DNA of 64,000 bases from assembly GCA_029931535.1 (NCBI GenBank), contig JAQPZY010001001.1, positions 372,001-436,000 of the forward strand, read 5' to 3'. Below the pieces are notes generated by a model that saw only the letters and a program-made list of their open reading frames with translations, was not told the origin of the DNA and did not search any database. The DNA comes from Margaritifera margaritifera (lineage: Eukaryota > Mollusca > Bivalvia > Unionida > Margaritiferidae). Both the position numbers and the translations under genes were made by a program. Below are positions 62,360 through 64,000 of the stretch, one piece after another. Position 1 is the stretch's first letter; each line of letters opens with the position of its first letter.

Positions 62360-63010
62360 GAATGTCCTTCGGGGCATGTGTACTGGTGGGTGGGTGTCTG
62401 TTTTGGTTTTCAGATGATGACTTAAGGTCTAATAAACAGATTTTAACTGAACTTTGTATATTTGTTCACCTTAGCCCAAGAAAGAACCCTATCAATTTTG
62501 GGGTCAGTAGCTCCAAGTTCAAGGTCATTTTTGCAAAAATTAGATTTTGCCTGTACAATTCATTTTAGATAAATTCTCATAAACAGATTTCAGCTCAACT
62601 TGGAACATGTGTTCCACTTAGCCAAAGAAAGAACCCTATTGATTTAGGGGTCAGTAACTCAAAGGTCAAGGTCACTGTTGCTAAAACTACATATTTTGTC
62701 TATCCATTCATTTCTGGATGATGACTTAGTGAACAAATTTCAACACAGCATGTGTTTCTCTCAGCCCAAGAAAACCATTGATTTTAGTTTCAATATCTCC
62801 AAGGTCAAGGTATCTTGTAAAAAATATATATATTTGGCTATGCATTTTTTTTTCTGGATCATTTCATGAAAATTTTTCGTGAACAGATTTTCAATGCAAT
62901 TTTGTACATATGTTTCCCTTAGCCAAAGAAAAAACATAATCAATCTTGGTGTTATTAGCTCTAAGGCCAAGGTCACTATTGCTAAAAATAAATTTTGCTT
63001 ATTCATTTTA
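62360..63010 (+). repeat. tandem array, ~145-160-bp monomer, 4 copies (family C)
   Basis: Each monomer has 'gatgatgactta', 'cagatttcaactcaacttgg', 'agcccaagaaagaaccctat' and 'ctccaaggtcaaggtcact'. The AAGGTCAAGGTCACT blocks fall near 62514, 62660, 62800 and 62963. Another copy starts at 63905 and runs off the window. Confidence 0.82.
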
Positions 63011-63089
63011 TTGGGGTCCAGCTCAATACAGTTGGTAGAGCACTATAATAATCACATCTGTCCATCCATCCATCACTCCATCTATCTAT

Positions 63090-63880
63090 CCATCCATCAT
63101 CAATTTAGTTTCAGCTGTATATAACTTTACTGAAAATTGTTGGATTTTAGCCAAATTTGGGATGTAGCTTTATATTCATGAGACCTTGAATGAGTTCAGT
63201 TTTTAGCTTTATTAGTTATCACATAGAGGAGTTATGGCCCCTGATTCCCCTGCCTCCTGATTTTGGCATAAATTTACTGGGAACTGTTGGATATCAACCA
63301 AATTTGGCATGCAACTTTATATTGATGAAACCTTGTGAATTATATTTGCAGAACTCCACATCTTCATTCACAGAAGTTATGATTGTCCTTCTGGCTGTGG
63401 TTTCCACATCATAACTTGACCAATATTTGCTGGATTTCAACCGAATTTGACATATACTTTTATATTGTTGAGATCTTGAATGAGTTTTATTTACAGCATT
63501 TGTCAACCAGATTTATGGGAGTTATGGATTCTGATTATCCGTCCTCCTGAGTTGGATTTCTACAGCATTACTTTACTAATGATTCCTGTATTTCAACTTA
63601 ATTTATCATGATAATACCTTGTATGAGCTTGATATGCAGCATTCCACAAGATCATTTACAGGAGTTACGGCCCCAAATTTGTAGACCTCCTGGCTTGGGT
63701 TTCTCCAGCATTACTTTTCCAGGGATGTTGGATTTCAACTAAATTTGGTATTTTCATATTGATGATACCTAGCAAGAGTTCCATTCATTTAGATTTCCCA
63801 TCCTCTAACTTTGGTTTCCCAATACAAGTTCCTTTCTTTAAGATTTTTTTCAAGTGAATTGCAATGAGTGGAGTCATTTT
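63090..63880 (+). repeat. tandem array, ~150-190-bp monomer, ~4 copies (family D)
   Basis: Monomers share 'gttggatttcaaccaaattt', 'tttatattgatga.accttg', 'gagttatgg.cc' and 'cctcctg.cttgg.tttc'. It lies between copies of family C. Confidence 0.75.
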
Positions 63881-63904
63881 GCAATGCACCCATCACTAAT
63901 GGCT

Positions 63905-64000
63905 GTAGTTTCCAGATGATAATTTAAGTTCTAGTGAAAATATTTCATTGCAGCTTGGTACATTTGTTGCTTTTAGCCCATTGAGAAACCGTATTGATTT
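63905..64000 (+). repeat. family C monomer, continuing beyond window
   Basis: 'gatgataatttaagttctag', 'cagcttggtacatttgttgc' and 'agcccattgagaaaccgtat' resume the 62.36-kb family. Confidence 0.75.

Noticed and set aside
63013..63052. tRNA-like 'agctcaatacagttggtagagcac'
   Set aside because: A-box-like only; no B box or acceptor stem. At most a SINE fragment within satellite DNA.
1..64000. CRISPR arrays, operons or bacterial signals
   Set aside because: Spliced genes, SINEs, LINEs and minisatellites show a eukaryotic sequence; the regular repeats are tandem satellites without spacers.

Overview
This is a eukaryotic, AT-rich, intron- and repeat-rich window. The most likely source is a bivalve mollusc. 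I base that on the dispersed repeats: one at about 61.3-62.0 kb ends in a 'gtgagtgatatcaggcccat' block, there are AAGGTCAAGGTCACT tandem repeats, and there are several 'pearl-like' short tandem arrays. I know such repeats as characteristic of bivalve genomes, but I could not search for them.

Two host genes are recognisable and they diverge from a shared 1.4 kb intergenic region. RAD51C (minus strand) has coding exons 1-4 at 24.76, 20.31, 6.62 and 4.18 kb; its remaining exons lie left of the window. A PP2C phosphatase of the PPM1E/PPM1F (POPX) type (plus strand) has coding exons at 26.19, 45.91, 46.92, 58.76, 60.22 and 62.18 kb and continues beyond 64 kb. Its sequence is closer to PPM1E than to PPM1F. 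RAD51C and PPM1E are also neighbours on human 17q22, so this looks like an old microsynteny with changed relative orientation.

Nearly everything else is intronic mobile and repeated DNA. RAD51C intron 3 and downstream: the end of a Ty3/gypsy element (1-1656), a Tx1/L1-like LINE remnant, and short tandem arrays. RAD51C intron 2 (13.4 kb): a 42-bp minisatellite abutting exon 3, DIRS-like RT/RNase H and tyrosine-recombinase remnants, a solo gypsy LTR, a pogo/Tigger-like element, and an array of perfect 5' splice-site sequences. PPM1E intron 1 (19.5 kb): a LINE 3' end, a hAT MITE with a perfect 8-bp target duplication, a zinc-finger pseudogene with a 4-bp frameshifting duplication, a tRNA-derived SINE, satellites, and a 2-kb pogo-like element. 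PPM1E intron 3 (11.6 kb): a second Tigger-like copy, a nearly full-length RTE-like LINE with target duplication, and a CR1/Jockey-like LINE split by a TA-flanked inverted-repeat element.

The signal that stands out is a family of 11 short elements, typically 216-217 bp, with TA target sites and CNGTATATACTCG ends. Inside they carry two consecutive, paralogous long hairpins (arm order A, A', B, B'). Two copies are 121-133 bp single-hairpin derivatives that join the left arm of A to the right arm of B. Two copies sit within about 20-31 bp of a 5' splice site, one in each host gene. I do not recognise a name for this family.
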